Source of the DNA: Xanthobacteraceae bacterium
GTDB taxonomy: Bacteria > Pseudomonadota > Alphaproteobacteria > Rhizobiales > Xanthobacteraceae
Direction: 5' to 3'
Assembly: GCA_030041005.1 (NCBI GenBank)
Contig: JASHOR010000139.1
Location: 1 to 34,060 of the forward strand
DNA length: 34,060 bases
In this document: positions 1-8,736 of the stretch, piece after piece
How positions within the stretch are numbered: the first letter of the stretch is position 1
Layout: the number at the start of each line of letters is the position of its first letter
Notes under the pieces: generated by a model
What the model saw: the letters and a program-made list of their open reading frames with translations, nothing else
Databases searched by the model: none
What the model was told of the DNA's origin: nothing
Translations under genes and position numbers: made by a program

Positions 1-241
1 AATCGGTTGACGTATCTATCGATCAAGGATCACCGACCACGGATCTGGCCGAGGCTTATCATGGAACCGCACCGGCCGCGGCATGTTCAAACAACGTGTC
101 GTTGCCGGCGCGCGTTTACCTCAATATGCCCCCAACCGCATGCGCCCAACCGCGGTGACCGGCGCCGGGAACTGTCTGGAACTCTTCATCGCGCAAAGAC
201 GTTAGCGGCGATATTAAGACCGCGCTTGGGGGCAACCGGTG
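1..241. other. upstream region of the MFS-otsB-GH15 operon
   Basis: No convincing gene. A TTGACG hexamer lies at 7-12, but no good -10 box stands 16-18 bases downstream of it, so I do not call a promoter. GGGGG at 228-232 is the likely ribosome binding site of the following gene. Confidence 0.4.
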
Positions 242-1789
242 ATGGCTCAATACTCACCCCAGGCAGCGAGCGACATCGATTCGGCCCGGCCGGTTCCCTG
301 CCCGCACTCGAGCCCGCCCCGCCAAAGTGCCGGCATCGCCGGCCGGCGCTCGACCGCGATCGTTGAAACCGACATCCCAAGTCGTCTCGATGCGTTGCCG
401 TTCGGCCACTTCCATCTCCTGGTCATCGTTGGGCTTGGCGTCACCTGGATTCTCGACGGATTGGAAGTCACGCTCGCCGGTTCGCTGTCCGGCGAATTGA
501 TGGCGCGTTCGGGGCTGGGTTTGAGCAATGCGCAGATCGGTCTTGCCGGCAGCGCGTATCTATCCGGAGCGGTCTTCGGTGCCTTCCTGTTCGGCTGGTT
601 GACCGACCGCCTGGGGCGCAAAAAGCTTTTTTCGATCACGCTGGCGATCTATCTTTTCGCCACCGCGGCCACGGGACTGTCCTGGAATGCTTGGAGTTTC
701 GTCCTGTTCCGCTTCCTCACCGGAGCCGGCATTGGTGGCGAATACACTGCCATCAATTCGACAATCCAGGAGCTTATCCCGGCCAGACTGCGGGGCTGGA
801 CCGATCTTGCAATCAACGGCAGCTTTTGGCTCGGCGCCGCAATGGGCGCCGGCGCATCGATCGTCTTGCTCAACCCCGCATTCATCGACCCGGAGCTGGG
901 GTGGCGGCTTGCGTTCCTGATCGGTGCCACAATTGGACTTATTATCGTGATCATCAGGTTGTGGATTCCCGAAAGCCCGCGCTGGCTGGTCACGCACGGT
1001 TTTGCGCAAACGGCGGAACAGGTTGTGCGGGGCATTGAGGCGCAATTCGCCCGATTGATATCCCCTCGTGCCGTCACAGAAGGAGCTGGCGAAGGCCCGT
1101 GGATGCGGCTACGCATGCGCGATCACACGCCGCTGCGCGAAGTGGCGCGCACCCTGTTCGCGACCCATCGCCGGCGCACCCTGGTGGGTCTGAGCCTCAT
1201 GGCGGCCCAAGCTTTCTTCTATAATGCAATATTCTTTACCTATGCATTGGTCCTGACCGACTTCTACGGTACGCGCCCCGAACACGTCGGCTGGTATATC
1301 CTGCCGTTCGCAGCCGGGAACGTGCTCGGGCCGCTGCTGCTGGGGCGACTGTTCGACACGATCGGCCGCAAAACCATGATCGCTTCAACCTACGCCTTGT
1401 CGGCAGTGCTGCTCGCGATCGTCGCCTATCTGTTCAGAATGAATCTGCTGTCGGCACCACAGCTCACGATGGCGTGGATGATCGTGTTCTTTTTTGCTTC
1501 GGCCGCCGCAAGCTCGGCGTATTTGACGATAAGTGAGATTTTTCCGCTCGAACTGCGGGCGCTCGCCATCGCGTTCTTTTACGCCATCGGTACCGCGCTG
1601 GGCGGCGTGGCTGGTCCGTTGCTGTTCGGGATGCTGATCAATGCCGGCGCCCGCAGCGGCATCGCCGTCGGCTATTGGATCGGAGCAGCGATGATGGTGG
1701 GTGCCGCGGCGGTCGAGGCGGTATGGGGCGTTGCCGCGGAACGCAAGCCGCTCGAGACCGTGAGCCGGCCGTTGGCATTGATCGATTGA
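242..1789 (+). CDS. MFS transporter (sugar/acid:H+ symporter-like)
   Basis: A twelve-helix type major facilitator protein of 515 residues, expected in the inner membrane. Seen: an N-terminal hydrophilic leader of about 55 residues, then repeated hydrophobic segments. The loop 2-3 signature reads GWLTDRLGRKK, the matching signature of the second half reads GRLFDTIGRKT, and PESPRWL stands before the central loop, as in the sugar-porter and related families. I chose ATG 242 because GGGGG at 228-232 sits 9 bases upstream; GTG 239 is the alternative. The stop is a few bases before otsB, so it should be co-transcribed with otsB and the GH15 gene. That context suggests a sugar, but no substrate-determining residue is recognisable and an organic acid is equally possible. 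The family is secure; the substrate is inference. Confidence 0.88.
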   Translation: MAQYSPQAASDIDSARPVPCPHSSPPRQSAGIAGRRSTAIVETDIPSRLDALPFGHFHLLVIVGLGVTWILDGLEVTLAGSLSGELMARSGLGLSNAQIGLAGSAYLSGAVFGAFLFGWLTDRLGRKKLFSITLAIYLFATAATGLSWNAWSFVLFRFLTGAGIGGEYTAINSTIQELIPARLRGWTDLAINGSFWLGAAMGAGASIVLLNPAFIDPELGWRLAFLIGATIGLIIVIIRLWIPESPRWLVTHGFAQTAEQVVRGIEAQFARLISPRAVTEGAGEGPWMRLRMRDHTPLREVARTLFATHRRRTLVGLSLMAAQAFFYNAIFFTYALVLTDFYGTRPEHVGWYILPFAAGNVLGPLLLGRLFDTIGRKTMIASTYALSAVLLAIVAYLFRMNLLSAPQLTMAWMIVFFFASAAASSAYLTISEIFPLELRALAIAFFYAIGTALGGVAGPLLFGMLINAGARSGIAVGYWIGAAMMVGAAAVEAVWGVAAERKPLETVSRPLALID

Positions 1790-1805
1790 GGGAGTGGCGA
1801 CGCAC

Positions 1806-2612
1806 GTGCAAATGGGACTGCAGACTTCCGACCGCGCCATGGATACAGTAGATATTGCCCCGCCGCTCCCCGTTGCCGATCTCAGGGATCGCGCAATCCT
1901 GCTGGATATCGACGGCAGCATCCTTGATATTGCTCCCTCGCCGCGAGAGGTTCAGGTCCCGAACGATTTGCGTCGGACGCTGGTACGGCTTGCCGAGGCG
2001 ACTGGCGGCGCCCTGGCGCTGGTGAGCGGCCGCCCGATCGACGACATAGACCTCATTTTTTCTCCCTTGCGGTTTGCCGCAATCGGCGTGCACGGCGCGG
2101 AGATGCGCGTACGCGGCAGCGCCGACGTGCAACCGCGGGCGCGGCCGCTCAGCGCGGCCCTCAAGCGCAAGCTCGCGACGGTTGCCGAACAACTCGAACC
2201 GGGCATCCTGATTGAAGACAAGACCTATTCGCTCGCCCTGCACTACCGACTTGCTCCCGAAAAAGGACCGATGATCTTGGCCGCAGTCAGCAAGATCTGC
2301 GCCGGCGACGCCCAGGAAGCCGTAGAGATTTTGCCGGGAAAACTCGTCGTCGACGTCAAACCGGTCGGGATCAACAAGGGCAATGCGGTTCGCGGACTGA
2401 TGCAACATCCGCCATTTGCGGGCCGCCGTCCGATCTTTGTGGGTGACGATACGACCGATCTCCCAGTATTCGGTATGATCTCCGAGTTCGCCGGGCAGGC
2501 CTACTCGGTCGGTGGAATCAATGCCGTCGTCGATGGCCACTTCGAAACGCCGGCAATGGTGCGTGCATGGCTTGCCCGCATTGCATCCGAGAGCTTGGGC
2601 GCGAGCGGATGA
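1806..2612 (+). CDS. otsB: trehalose-6-phosphate phosphatase (OtsB)
   Basis: A HAD-superfamily phosphatase that removes phosphate from trehalose 6-phosphate in the cytoplasm. Seen: motif I DIDGSILDIAP with its two Asp residues near residues 34 and 36 of this start, motif II LVSGRP, a conserved Lys in GINKGNAV, and motif IV VGDDTTD with its acidic pair. The length of about 268 residues fits OtsB. The start is uncertain. GTG 1794 has GAGGGA directly against it, which is too close, so I prefer GTG 1806 with GGAG at 1791-1794; ATG 1812 and ATG 1836 are also in frame. The stop overlaps the next start in an ATGA, so translation is probably coupled. The usual partner OtsA (trehalose-6-phosphate synthase) is absent from the window. 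Confidence 0.9.
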   Translation: MQMGLQTSDRAMDTVDIAPPLPVADLRDRAILLDIDGSILDIAPSPREVQVPNDLRRTLVRLAEATGGALALVSGRPIDDIDLIFSPLRFAAIGVHGAEMRVRGSADVQPRARPLSAALKRKLATVAEQLEPGILIEDKTYSLALHYRLAPEKGPMILAAVSKICAGDAQEAVEILPGKLVVDVKPVGINKGNAVRGLMQHPPFAGRRPIFVGDDTTDLPVFGMISEFAGQAYSVGGINAVVDGHFETPAMVRAWLARIASESLGASG

Positions 2613-4399
2613 TCGATCACGGACTGGATCTCGCGATCATCGGGAATGGTAGAACGGCCGCTTTGGTCGATCCATCTTCGCGCATCGTCTGGTGGTGCTA
2701 CCCGCGCTTTGACGGCGACCCGATCTTCTGCCGCCTGGTAGCCGGGCACGAGGAGAAAGGGTTCTCCGACATTGTGCTCGACGATATGGTGGATTTCAGT
2801 TCCGAATACATGCGCAATACCGCGATCGTCACGACCGTGCTGACCGACCGCAACGGCGGCAAGCTGCGGATCACCGACTTCGCCCCCCGCTTCCGCCAAT
2901 ACGAACGCGTGTTCCGGCCGCCGCAACTCTATCGCATCGTCGAACCGATCGCCGGCCTGCCGCGCATCACGATTCGCATGCGGCCGACATGCGAATACGG
3001 AAAAGTGCTTCCGCACCGATCGCTCGGCAGCAATCATATTCGCTATTCCAATGACTCCACGGTAATCCGCTTGACGACGGACGCGCCGTTGTCGCTGATC
3101 GACAGCGAAGCGCCGTTCGTTCTCACACGTCCGCTCCACATGGTGTTCGGTCCGGATGAGCCTTTCACCGGGGACCTGCACAAAACCTGCCGCGATTTCG
3201 TCGAGCGAACGCATGATTATTGGATGGAATGGGTGCGCCGGCTGTCGATCTCGATCGACTGGCAGGAAGCCATCATTCGCGCCGCGATTACGCTGAAGCT
3301 CTCCAACTTCGACGAAACCGGCGGCGTCGTGGCCGCCCACACGACGTCGATTCCGGAAGCGCCATCGTCCGGGCGCACCTGGGATTATCGCTATTGCTGG
3401 CTGCGCGACGCCTATTTCGTCGTCCAGGCGCTCAACCGCATCGGCGCCACGCGGACCATGGAGGAGTTCATCTCGTTCACGCTGTCCATTGTGTCGAAGC
3501 CTGATCAGGAATTGCGTCCGTTGTACAGCGTGGTGCCGTCGGCCTCGATCCAGGAGCGCGGAGCTCCCGACCTCGCCGGCTACCGCGCCGACGGACCGGT
3601 CCGCATCGGCAACGCCGCCGTCAATCAGGTGCAGAACGACACCTATGGCAGCGTCATCCTCGCTGCTATGCCGTTGTTCTTCGACCGCAGGCTGCCGCGG
3701 CCGGGCGATGAGGGACTCTTTCATCTTCTGGAAACGCTCGGCAATCGGGCCGCCAAGACGGCCTTCGAGCCCGATGCCGGCATCTGGGAGTATCGGGGGC
3801 GTCAACGCGTGCACACCCATTCCGTGGCAATGTGCTGGGCCGGGTGCCAGCGGCTCGCAGCTATCGCGGCACGACTCGGGCTCGACGCGCGCGCCAAACA
3901 CTGGAACGCGATTGCCGAGCCGATCCACGCCGAACTCGTCGAGCGCGCATGGAACCAGAAGCGCGGAGCCTTTACCGCGGCGTTCGATTCGGACGACCTC
4001 GACGCCAGCGCGCTTCTGCTCGCCGACCTCGGCGTCGTCGAGGTGGACGATCCGCGCTTCACCTCGACGGTGGCTGCCATGGAGCGCGAGCTGATGCGCG
4101 AAAAGCACGTCATGCGCTACGCCAATGCCGACGATTTCGGCCTGCCGGTGACCGCGTTCCTGATTTGCCGCTTCTGGCTGATCGACGCGCTGTGGTCCCT
4201 CGGCCGCCGCGAGGCCGCGCGCGACCTGTTTATCGACGCGTTGCAGCACCGCAATCGCTTCGGTCTTTTATCCGAGGACGTGGACCCGCAAACCGGCACG
4301 CTGTGGGGCAATTTTCCGCAGACTTATTCGATGGCCGGCCTGATCCTGTCGGCAATGCGCCTGTCGCGAAGCTGGGAAGATCGCTACTGGCGCGGATAA
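2609..4399 (+). CDS. glycoside hydrolase family 15 protein (glucoamylase/trehalase-like)
   Basis: A 596-residue cytoplasmic enzyme with no signal peptide. GH15 members are inverting hydrolases of alpha-glucosides, and bacterial ones act on maltodextrins or trehalose. Seen: an N-terminal beta-rich domain opening with IGNGRTAALVDPSSRIVWWC, then the catalytic (alpha/alpha)6 barrel with RTWDYRYCWLRD near residue 257, QVQNDTYG near 350, GIWEYRG near 392 and LLSEDVDPQTG near 553. The Glu residues in the last two motifs fit the general acid and base positions. ATG 2609 overlaps the otsB TGA (ATGA). Sitting in an operon with otsB suggests trehalose turnover, and trehalase activity is known for some GH15 enzymes, but glucoamylase or isomaltose specificity cannot be excluded from sequence alone. 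Confidence 0.9.
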   Translation: MIDHGLDLAIIGNGRTAALVDPSSRIVWWCYPRFDGDPIFCRLVAGHEEKGFSDIVLDDMVDFSSEYMRNTAIVTTVLTDRNGGKLRITDFAPRFRQYERVFRPPQLYRIVEPIAGLPRITIRMRPTCEYGKVLPHRSLGSNHIRYSNDSTVIRLTTDAPLSLIDSEAPFVLTRPLHMVFGPDEPFTGDLHKTCRDFVERTHDYWMEWVRRLSISIDWQEAIIRAAITLKLSNFDETGGVVAAHTTSIPEAPSSGRTWDYRYCWLRDAYFVVQALNRIGATRTMEEFISFTLSIVSKPDQELRPLYSVVPSASIQERGAPDLAGYRADGPVRIGNAAVNQVQNDTYGSVILAAMPLFFDRRLPRPGDEGLFHLLETLGNRAAKTAFEPDAGIWEYRGRQRVHTHSVAMCWAGCQRLAAIAARLGLDARAKHWNAIAEPIHAELVERAWNQKRGAFTAAFDSDDLDASALLLADLGVVEVDDPRFTSTVAAMERELMREKHVMRYANADDFGLPVTAFLICRFWLIDALWSLGRREAARDLFIDALQHRNRFGLLSEDVDPQTGTLWGNFPQTYSMAGLILSAMRLSRSWEDRYWRG

Positions 4400-4435
4400 T
4401 GACGGAACCGTTCCCATTCGCAAGGATCGTACAAA

Positions 4436-4464
4436 TTGCCTCGCGGCCGTCCGGTTTATATAAT
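4436..4464 (+). promoter_or_regulatory. sigma70-type promoter for the acyltransferase, predicting a leaderless transcript
   Basis: TTGCCT at 4436-4441 and a perfect TATAAT at 4459-4464 are separated by 17 bases. The expected transcription start, about 7 bases past the -10 box, falls at 4471-4472, which is the ATG of the acyltransferase gene. No Shine-Dalgarno sequence lies between the -10 box and the ATG. Confidence 0.6.
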
Positions 4465-4471
4465 TCCGGCG

Positions 4472-5755
4472 ATGAATGACGCAACGTCTACTTTGCTGAA
4501 GCGCGAGCACGAGCATTCCTTCCGGCGCAATTTCCTTTGGTCCGAGCGAACCTACCGGCTCAACCCCGACGGTTTGGAATGGCGCGACGCAAGGTCTACG
4601 CATCTCATTCCATACGACGATATTGTCGAAATTCACGAATATAAAGCCAAAGTCTGGGGTCGGCTGTCGGCAGACCTGCCGCGGCGCTTCGATTACGTGC
4701 TGCGCTGCCGCGACGGCAAAAAGATCGTTCTCAATTCGATCCATCGAACGGGTTTGCGTCAGGTCGAAAACAGGTCGTCCACCTGCATATCACTGGTGGA
4801 CGAACTGAGACGACGAGTCGCCGCTGCAAGCCCCGATGTGAAATCGCTCAGTAGCCTGCGCCGATCATACCGGTTGGCCAATGCTGTCGATCGCGCGACC
4901 TACAGCATCGGACTGTTGTTTTTCAAATTGGTACGATGCATTGATTTTGATCGTGCAGCCAATTTCACCGCGTGGGCGCTGCGCCGTATCGGACCGTGGC
5001 TGCGCGGCCATCGTACCGCGCGCGCCAATTTGACGGCCGCTTATCCGGAAAAGTCCGCAGCCGAGATTGCGCAGATCCTTGCCGCCATGTGGGAGAATAT
5101 CGGCCGCCTCGCGGTCGAATACGTCAACCTCGATCGCCTACTCGATCCTGCCAACCCGAACCGCGGCCGCGTCATCGTTGCCGCGGAAACACTGGAGACA
5201 CTTGCAGGCATACGCGACGACAACAAACCGGCGGTTTTGTTTACCTCACACCTCGCAAGCTATGAAGTCGGCGCCATTTGGGCGGAGCAAAATGGGCTCA
5301 ATTTGGTGATCGTCTACAACCCAGTGAATTTTGGTCCGATATCCGAGCAACTCGTGACGATGCGGAAAAGGACCATGGGACGCCTGGTGCTGTCCGGGCG
5401 TGACTCAGCTTGGAAACTCAGAGAAGCCATGAAGCAGGGATTGCACCTGACCCTGTTTGCCGATCAACATTTTGCCAATGGCGTGGACGTGACCTTTTTC
5501 GGGCGAGCCTGCAAGGCCAACCCAATGCCCGCCCGATTCGCACAGTTGTTCGAATGCCCTGTTCGCGGCTTTCGAACCATACGCCTCCCCGACAACCGGA
5601 TTGAACTGCGATTCACCGAGGAACTGCAGATGCCGCGCGGGGCCGACGGCAAGGTCGATATCCGACGCGCAATGCAACAGATCACTTCGACGATCGAGGA
5701 GTGGGTGCGCGAACACCCCGGGCAGTGGCTCTGGCTGCAACGGCGGTGGCGCTGA
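4472..5755 (+). CDS. LpxL/HtrB-like lysophospholipid acyltransferase with extra N-terminal domain
   Basis: A 427-residue protein. The C-terminal 300 residues are a lauroyl/myristoyl acyltransferase of the LpxL/HtrB (LABLAT) family, which transfers acyl chains to lipid A precursors or other lipids at the inner membrane. Seen: the HX4E catalytic motif HLASYE (His260, Glu265), FADQHFANGVDVTFFGR, and the typical ending HPGQWLWLQRRW. Residues 1-115 are not part of the normal family. They are soluble and beta-rich, with TYRLNPDGLEWRD and PYDDIVEIHEYKAKVWG, and resemble bacterial PH-like domains. A single hydrophobic stretch follows near residues 143-155. ATG 4472 is chosen because the promoter ends just before it; TTG 4436 would lie in the promoter. 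The acceptor (lipid A, ornithine lipid or a sugar lipid) is unknown. Confidence 0.82.
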   Translation: MNDATSTLLKREHEHSFRRNFLWSERTYRLNPDGLEWRDARSTHLIPYDDIVEIHEYKAKVWGRLSADLPRRFDYVLRCRDGKKIVLNSIHRTGLRQVENRSSTCISLVDELRRRVAAASPDVKSLSSLRRSYRLANAVDRATYSIGLLFFKLVRCIDFDRAANFTAWALRRIGPWLRGHRTARANLTAAYPEKSAAEIAQILAAMWENIGRLAVEYVNLDRLLDPANPNRGRVIVAAETLETLAGIRDDNKPAVLFTSHLASYEVGAIWAEQNGLNLVIVYNPVNFGPISEQLVTMRKRTMGRLVLSGRDSAWKLREAMKQGLHLTLFADQHFANGVDVTFFGRACKANPMPARFAQLFECPVRGFRTIRLPDNRIELRFTEELQMPRGADGKVDIRRAMQQITSTIEEWVREHPGQWLWLQRRWR

Positions 5756-5795
5756 GCAAGACGCGCCAACGGCCGCCAGGGCTCCCAGGTGGTCG

Positions 5796-5822
5796 GCGCG
5801 GCGGATCGGCGTTCCGCCGCGC
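5796..5822. terminator. perfect hairpin between convergent genes
   Basis: GCGCGGCGGA (5796-5805), a 7-base loop and TCCGCCGCGC (5813-5822) form a perfect 10-bp GC-rich stem. It lies between the acyltransferase stop (5755) and the oppositely oriented MFS stop (5833). There is no T run on either side, so it may be a bidirectional terminator or an RNA-processing hairpin rather than a classic intrinsic terminator. Confidence 0.4.
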
Positions 5823-5832
5823 TCCATCGGTT

Positions 5833-7197
5833 TCAGCCCGTCGGGGGCGCGATGTCGTCGAGGCCCTTCTGCCGCGCTTCCGGACCGAGGAAAATAACGG
5901 CCACCGCCGCAATCACCAGCACGATCGCCAGACAGACAAAGACTGTAGTGAGGCCCCACCCATTCTGCACCCACAGAATGGCCGGAAAGATGCCTGCGGT
6001 GGCCAGCCGGCCGACGCCGGCGGCCCAGCCAAAACCGGACGCCCGCGCGTTGGTCGGGAACACCTCGGACGCGAAAATCTGCATCGCGTTGCCGGCAACC
6101 TGAACGAAGAAGATCATGATGAAGCCTGCAATCAACAGCGCGATGTCGCTGCCGGCATTGGCGAAGACGATGGCCATGATCCCGGCACCGACGAAGGCCA
6201 GGATCGAAGTGATTTTCCGGCCGTATTTGTCGAGCGTGTACATCATGCAGATGCTGGCGCACGGCACCGCGAAGTTCATCGCCAGGGTATAGGTAAGCGA
6301 CTTCGTGATGGTGAAGCCCTTGCCGACCATGATGCTCGGCAGCCAGCCGCCAAGTCCTATGGCGACACCGAAGAATGCCGAGAAGCAGATCATCCCGGCG
6401 ATGACGCGAACCGGGAACTGCCTGAACACCACGCCGAACGGATCGCTCTTGCTGTCGCTGGCGGCGTCTGTCGTCAGCGGCTGCGTGGGTCGAGGAATGC
6501 CGAGCCGCCCGAGTACTTCGAGCGCCTCCTCGCCGCGGCCGTGCGTCGACAAGTAACGCGGCGATTCCGGCAGTGTGAAGCGCAGAACCCAGACGATCAG
6601 CGCGCCGGCGCCGAAGCAGATCCACACCCCCTGCCAACCGATCTGGTCACGAAAGGCGAGCACGAACAACGTCGAAATCGGCCAGACGCAGGCGCCGCCG
6701 ACGAAATGGATGATCGCCAGAATGCGGCCGCGGATCGCCTTGGGCGAATACTCGCCCGCATAGGCGAAGCACAACGGCTGTTCCGAGCCAAGCCCGAGGC
6801 CGGCAATGAAGCGGCATGCCACCAGGATGGTGATGTTCGGCGCAAACGCGCCGAGAATGGTGAAGATGCCGAACACCAGAAGATTGAACTGGTAGACGAA
6901 GCGTCGGCCGAACCGGTCGGTGAACTCCCCTTGGGCGATGGTGCCGATAAACATGCCGATGGTGGTGGCGCTGACGATGGCGGCGGCGCCTGCCTTGCCG
7001 GTGAAGCCGGCCTTGATCATGTCCGGGAACAGCGAGCCCTGAACGATGTAATCGATGACGTCGAAGAAATAGCCGGCAGCGATGAGAGAGATAACCTTGA
7101 TATGAAGCGGCGTAATCTTCGCTTCATCCAGGGCCGCGCTGACGAAACTTTCTATGGTCTGCGCGCCGGCCGAAGATTGCGCCGTGACTGTCGCCAT
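5833..7197 (-). CDS. MFS transporter
   Basis: A 454-residue inner-membrane major facilitator with about 12 hydrophobic segments. Seen: an N-terminal cytoplasmic tail of about 35 residues, GEFTDRFGRRF (loop 2-3 signature), RFIAGLGLGSEQPL, PESPRYL before the central loop, and LDKYGRKI as the second-half signature. This pattern fits the sugar-porter / aromatic-acid:H+ symporter side of the superfamily. The start ATG at 7197 has GGGGAGGGG just upstream. It lies 135 bases downstream of the LVIVD-propeller gene on the same strand, so the two could be co-transcribed. The substrate cannot be read from the sequence. It is distinct from the MFS gene at 242-1789. Confidence 0.87.
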   Translation of the reverse strand: MATVTAQSSAGAQTIESFVSAALDEAKITPLHIKVISLIAAGYFFDVIDYIVQGSLFPDMIKAGFTGKAGAAAIVSATTIGMFIGTIAQGEFTDRFGRRFVYQFNLLVFGIFTILGAFAPNITILVACRFIAGLGLGSEQPLCFAYAGEYSPKAIRGRILAIIHFVGGACVWPISTLFVLAFRDQIGWQGVWICFGAGALIVWVLRFTLPESPRYLSTHGRGEEALEVLGRLGIPRPTQPLTTDAASDSKSDPFGVVFRQFPVRVIAGMICFSAFFGVAIGLGGWLPSIMVGKGFTITKSLTYTLAMNFAVPCASICMMYTLDKYGRKITSILAFVGAGIMAIVFANAGSDIALLIAGFIMIFFVQVAGNAMQIFASEVFPTNARASGFGWAAGVGRLATAGIFPAILWVQNGWGLTTVFVCLAIVLVIAAVAVIFLGPEARQKGLDDIAPPTG

Positions 7198-7332
7198 CGT
7201 CCCCTCCCCTTGCTAACCCCCCACGACCGCTTGCTGCGGTTCTTGGCAGAACGCCAGTGTGAGAGGATGCGCGCTTACTGTCAATGCAGGTTTGGCGCCT
7301 GGACGCATGCGCCGCTCGCGCTACCGAGGCGC

Positions 7333-8550
7333 TCAATCGCCCTTGAATTGCAGAATACTAAGGCCGGCGTTGGAATCCGTCAGATACATGACACCGTTCG
7401 CATCGACGAAGCAGTCGCACGATTGGATCACGCGTGGCCGGTTCGGACGTGGATCAAACATGCGTTCGGGGTCGCGCGGCACAAAATATCCAACCTCGCG
7501 CGGATGAAATGGATTGGCGATGTCGTAGACGCGCACGCCGGCATTATGCATGGTGGCAAAAATCAACCGAGAGCTCTGGAACGCGCCGGGACGATTCTCC
7601 CAAAGATTATGAGGACCGAAGTTGCCGCCTTTCTTGCAATAGTCGGCCTCGTCCGGAACCGGAAACGTGGAGATGCTGATCGGGTTGGCCGGCACCCGGA
7701 CATCGAAGATCCACACATAGCGCAGGCCGAGACTGCAATCGGCAAAATTGGCCTCGTCGGCCACGACCAGCAGATCGCGGTCCGGCAGCGGCAGCGGCGA
7801 ATGGGTGCCGCCGCCGAACGGCGGGTCCCAATTACGGTGGGACACAAGCGTGGGCCGTGCGGGATCGCTGACGTCGACGACGGCCAAGCCGCCGTCGCGC
7901 CATGCGCTGTAGGCGAGATTGCCCGCGACAAGCGCGTGGTGCAGCGCATAGCGCTTGCCTTTCGGCCACGTCGGAGTCTCGCCGCCGGCCGTCCACATTC
8001 CCGGCAGCCAGAATTTTCCCGCCACTTGCGGCCTGGCCGGATCCGCCATGTCGATGATGACCAGAACATGATCGGAAAATTCCGGCAGGTGCACGGAAAC
8101 ATAAGCGTAACGGCCGCCTACATACCAGATGCGATGCGGGCCCAATCCGCCAAGCGGAAGGAACGCGATCTCACGCGGCGTTTGCGGCTTCGACAGATCG
8201 TAGACGCGCAGCCCGCCGGTAAATTGCTGGCCCTTGAGTTGCTCGCCCGAGCTTCCGGAAAAATAGGCCTCCTGGCTCACCTGCATTGTCCATACGCTCG
8301 GTCCGTTCACCGCCAGCAAGAGATCGCCGTGTGCCTGCAGATGATGGGCACGGGTGTTCGACGGGCAGGGCAGGAAATTGACTGGTTTCGGGTTTTTCAG
8401 ATCGCGCACGTCGATAACGCTAATGCCGTTCGAGAAGCCATGGCCTATATAGGCGTGGCCTTTGTTGACCATGACCTGAACGCCGTCGCCCCGGTTGCCC
8501 TGATCGGTGTGGCTGATGAAGTTGATATTGCGCGACGCGACGGCGTTCAT
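7333..8550 (-). CDS. LVIVD-repeat beta-propeller protein
   Basis: A 405-residue protein built of seven repeats of the LVIVD type. Clear copies are GISVIDVRDLKNPKPV, GLRVYDLSKPQTPREI, VLVIIDMADPARPQV, GLAVVDVSDPARPTLV, YVWIFDVRVPANPIS and GVRVYDIANPFHPREV, with a closing strand GLSILQF. This predicts a seven-bladed propeller. Five consecutive blades open with His at the same place: RAHHLQ, GPHRIW, ALHHAL, GTHSPL and GPHNLW. I infer that these line the central channel. I see no signal peptide, so it is probably cytoplasmic. ATG 8550 is preceded by GAGGGGAGGAG, a strong ribosome binding site. The gene is divergent from a YVTN propeller gene and upstream of an MFS transporter. No enzymatic function is established for this family; binding, scaffolding or metal-dependent chemistry are all possible. 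Confidence 0.82.
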   Translation of the reverse strand: MNAVASRNINFISHTDQGNRGDGVQVMVNKGHAYIGHGFSNGISVIDVRDLKNPKPVNFLPCPSNTRAHHLQAHGDLLLAVNGPSVWTMQVSQEAYFSGSSGEQLKGQQFTGGLRVYDLSKPQTPREIAFLPLGGLGPHRIWYVGGRYAYVSVHLPEFSDHVLVIIDMADPARPQVAGKFWLPGMWTAGGETPTWPKGKRYALHHALVAGNLAYSAWRDGGLAVVDVSDPARPTLVSHRNWDPPFGGGTHSPLPLPDRDLLVVADEANFADCSLGLRYVWIFDVRVPANPISISTFPVPDEADYCKKGGNFGPHNLWENRPGAFQSSRLIFATMHNAGVRVYDIANPFHPREVGYFVPRDPERMFDPRPNRPRVIQSCDCFVDANGVMYLTDSNAGLSILQFKGD

Positions 8551-8736
8551 GGATCGCTCCTCCCCTCATTATTCCGGTTAGTCCGGGACATGCCGCAGGT
8601 GCAGGCCGGAAGTCCGAGGCGCATGACCGCTACGCGATTGCCGCTCGGGTGAGCAAACGGCATTCCATCTGGACTTGCGGCGACGCCCCCCACCTCGCTA
8701 CGCTCATGCGGTTGCGGCAACTACAGGGACATGACG

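Noticed and set aside
7-366. Plus-strand open frame of 119 codons at the window start
   Set aside because: Pro/Arg/His-rich, overlaps the MFS start in another frame and has no ribosome binding site.
1638-2540. Minus-strand open frame of 300 codons
   Set aside because: Antisense to otsB, which has all HAD motifs.
2501-4249. Minus-strand open frame of 582 codons
   Set aside because: Antisense to the GH15 gene, whose catalytic motifs are clear; a GC-rich shadow.
5701-8652. Plus-strand open frame of 983 codons
   Set aside because: It runs antisense through the MFS and LVIVD genes. Its composition is Arg/Asp/Ala-rich low-complexity text without domain motifs, while the minus strand shows clear families with ribosome binding sites.
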